From: Prorocentrum cordatum
Lineage: Eukaryota > Sar > Dinophyceae > Prorocentrales > Prorocentraceae
DNA: 37,440 bases
Direction: 5' to 3'
Assembly (NCBI GenBank): GCA_963575745.1
Contig: CAUYUJ010002725.1
Coordinates: 207,030-244,469 of the forward strand
In this document: in pieces, positions 36,926 to 37,440 of the stretch
How positions within the stretch are numbered: position 1 is the stretch's first letter
Layout of the letters: each line of letters opens with the position of its first letter
Notes under the pieces: model-generated
What the model saw: only the letters and a program-made list of their open reading frames with translations
Databases searched by the model: none
What the model was told of the DNA's origin: nothing
Program-made: the position numbers and the translations under genes

Positions 36926-37235
36926 GATTCCCATGGTCAACGCACCAGAACAGGTGTTTTGCAAGTATAGATTCTGTGGGTGCAACATTTGCGTTGGTTC
37001 GTGGGGTTGAAGTCCCAATACTGGCGTTCTGGCACGGTCCTTGATCGTCAAGACGCAACAGTCAGTTTGATCCGTGGCGTATGTATCCCGAGAATGCTTT
37101 GGCATGCTTCAGGGTCTCCAAACGGGTGTCGTCCAATGAGGCAGTTCCCTCAATGGAAAGGAACCGTTGTATGGGGCTTATGACGAGGGAGCTTGGAGGG
37201 AGGGTGTATTCCAACATCGTTGATGGCTCTTGGGT
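36926..37235. other. no gene seen
   Basis: Single-copy-looking DNA between the satellite and the terminal CCT tract; short frames only. Confidence 0.4.
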
Positions 37236-37312
37236 TTACACCGGTCCTCCTCCTCCTCCTCCTCCTCCTCCTCCTCCTCCTCCTCCTCCTCCTCCTCCTC
37301 CTCCTCCTCCTC
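37236..37312. repeat. (CCT)n tract
   Basis: Uninterrupted CCT on the plus strand. Confidence 0.9.
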
Positions 37313-37339
37313 CCCCTCGTCGACGCTCGACGATGACGG

Positions 37340-37434
37340 CATTTCTGTCCCCAGCCTCTTGTTCTTTCTTCTCCTAACTCTCCCTCCCTCTTCTCTCCTC
37401 CCTCCCCCTCCCCCTCTTGGCGCCGCCCGCGCAG
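37340..37434 (+). other. possible 3' splice site at window end
   Basis: A strong pyrimidine tract (CTCTCCCTCCCTCTTCTCTC and onward) ends CCCGCGCAG|GCTGAC at 37434. It would place the start of an exon in the last six bases, continuing beyond the window. Confidence 0.35.
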
Positions 37435-37440
37435 GCTGAC

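Overview
The window is nuclear DNA of a eukaryote, almost certainly a dinoflagellate. On the minus strand at 35245-35266 there is a 22-base dinoflagellate spliced-leader (DinoSL) sequence with one mismatch. The genome is GC-rich, repeat-laden and gene-sparse. Candidate genes are broken by short foldback elements that look like introner elements (mobile DNA that becomes introns). Non-LTR retrotransposon tails and polypyrimidine-type splice acceptors are also present. Nothing suggests bacteria, operons or CRISPR.

Layout. 1-8700: foldback/MITE-like elements of several families, trinucleotide tracts and a possible exon tail at the left edge. 8829-12384: the clearest gene, a secreted protein of 12 tandem 8-cysteine units whose middle is riddled with small indels. 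12385-16780: low-complexity DNA, a minus-strand RNase H remnant (13807-14178), a second copy of a 634-bp segment and a 100-bp N gap (14841-14940). 16783-26092: almost entirely repeats (GAG tracts, an AT-rich island, 21-bp and ~49-bp satellites, an inverted four-copy family, and a 71-bp higher-order satellite).

26303-35266 holds most of the remaining coding signal. A KH-domain gene runs rightward (26303-27449). It meets a leftward gene (28365-27365) carrying two introner-like elements. Further right are a leftward coiled-coil gene (29709-29088), a rightward retrotransposon tail with RNase H and zinc-ribbon motifs (to 32069), a small rightward spliced gene (32678-33298) and a leftward gene (about 35124-33490) with two more introner-like elements and the relict spliced leader at its 5' end. 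35266-37440 is CCT/GAG tracts and an 83-bp satellite, ending in a possible splice acceptor.

The genes do not form a recognisable pathway. Their common theme is mobile DNA: spliced-leader-tagged retroposition, introner-like insertion in coding sequence, MITEs with TA target sites and non-LTR retrotransposons. Several genes break at G/C or T homopolymers in a way that suggests residual long-read consensus errors, so frameshifts should not be read automatically as pseudogenes. All exon structures are inferred by eye from reading frame, third-position GC and splice consensus.
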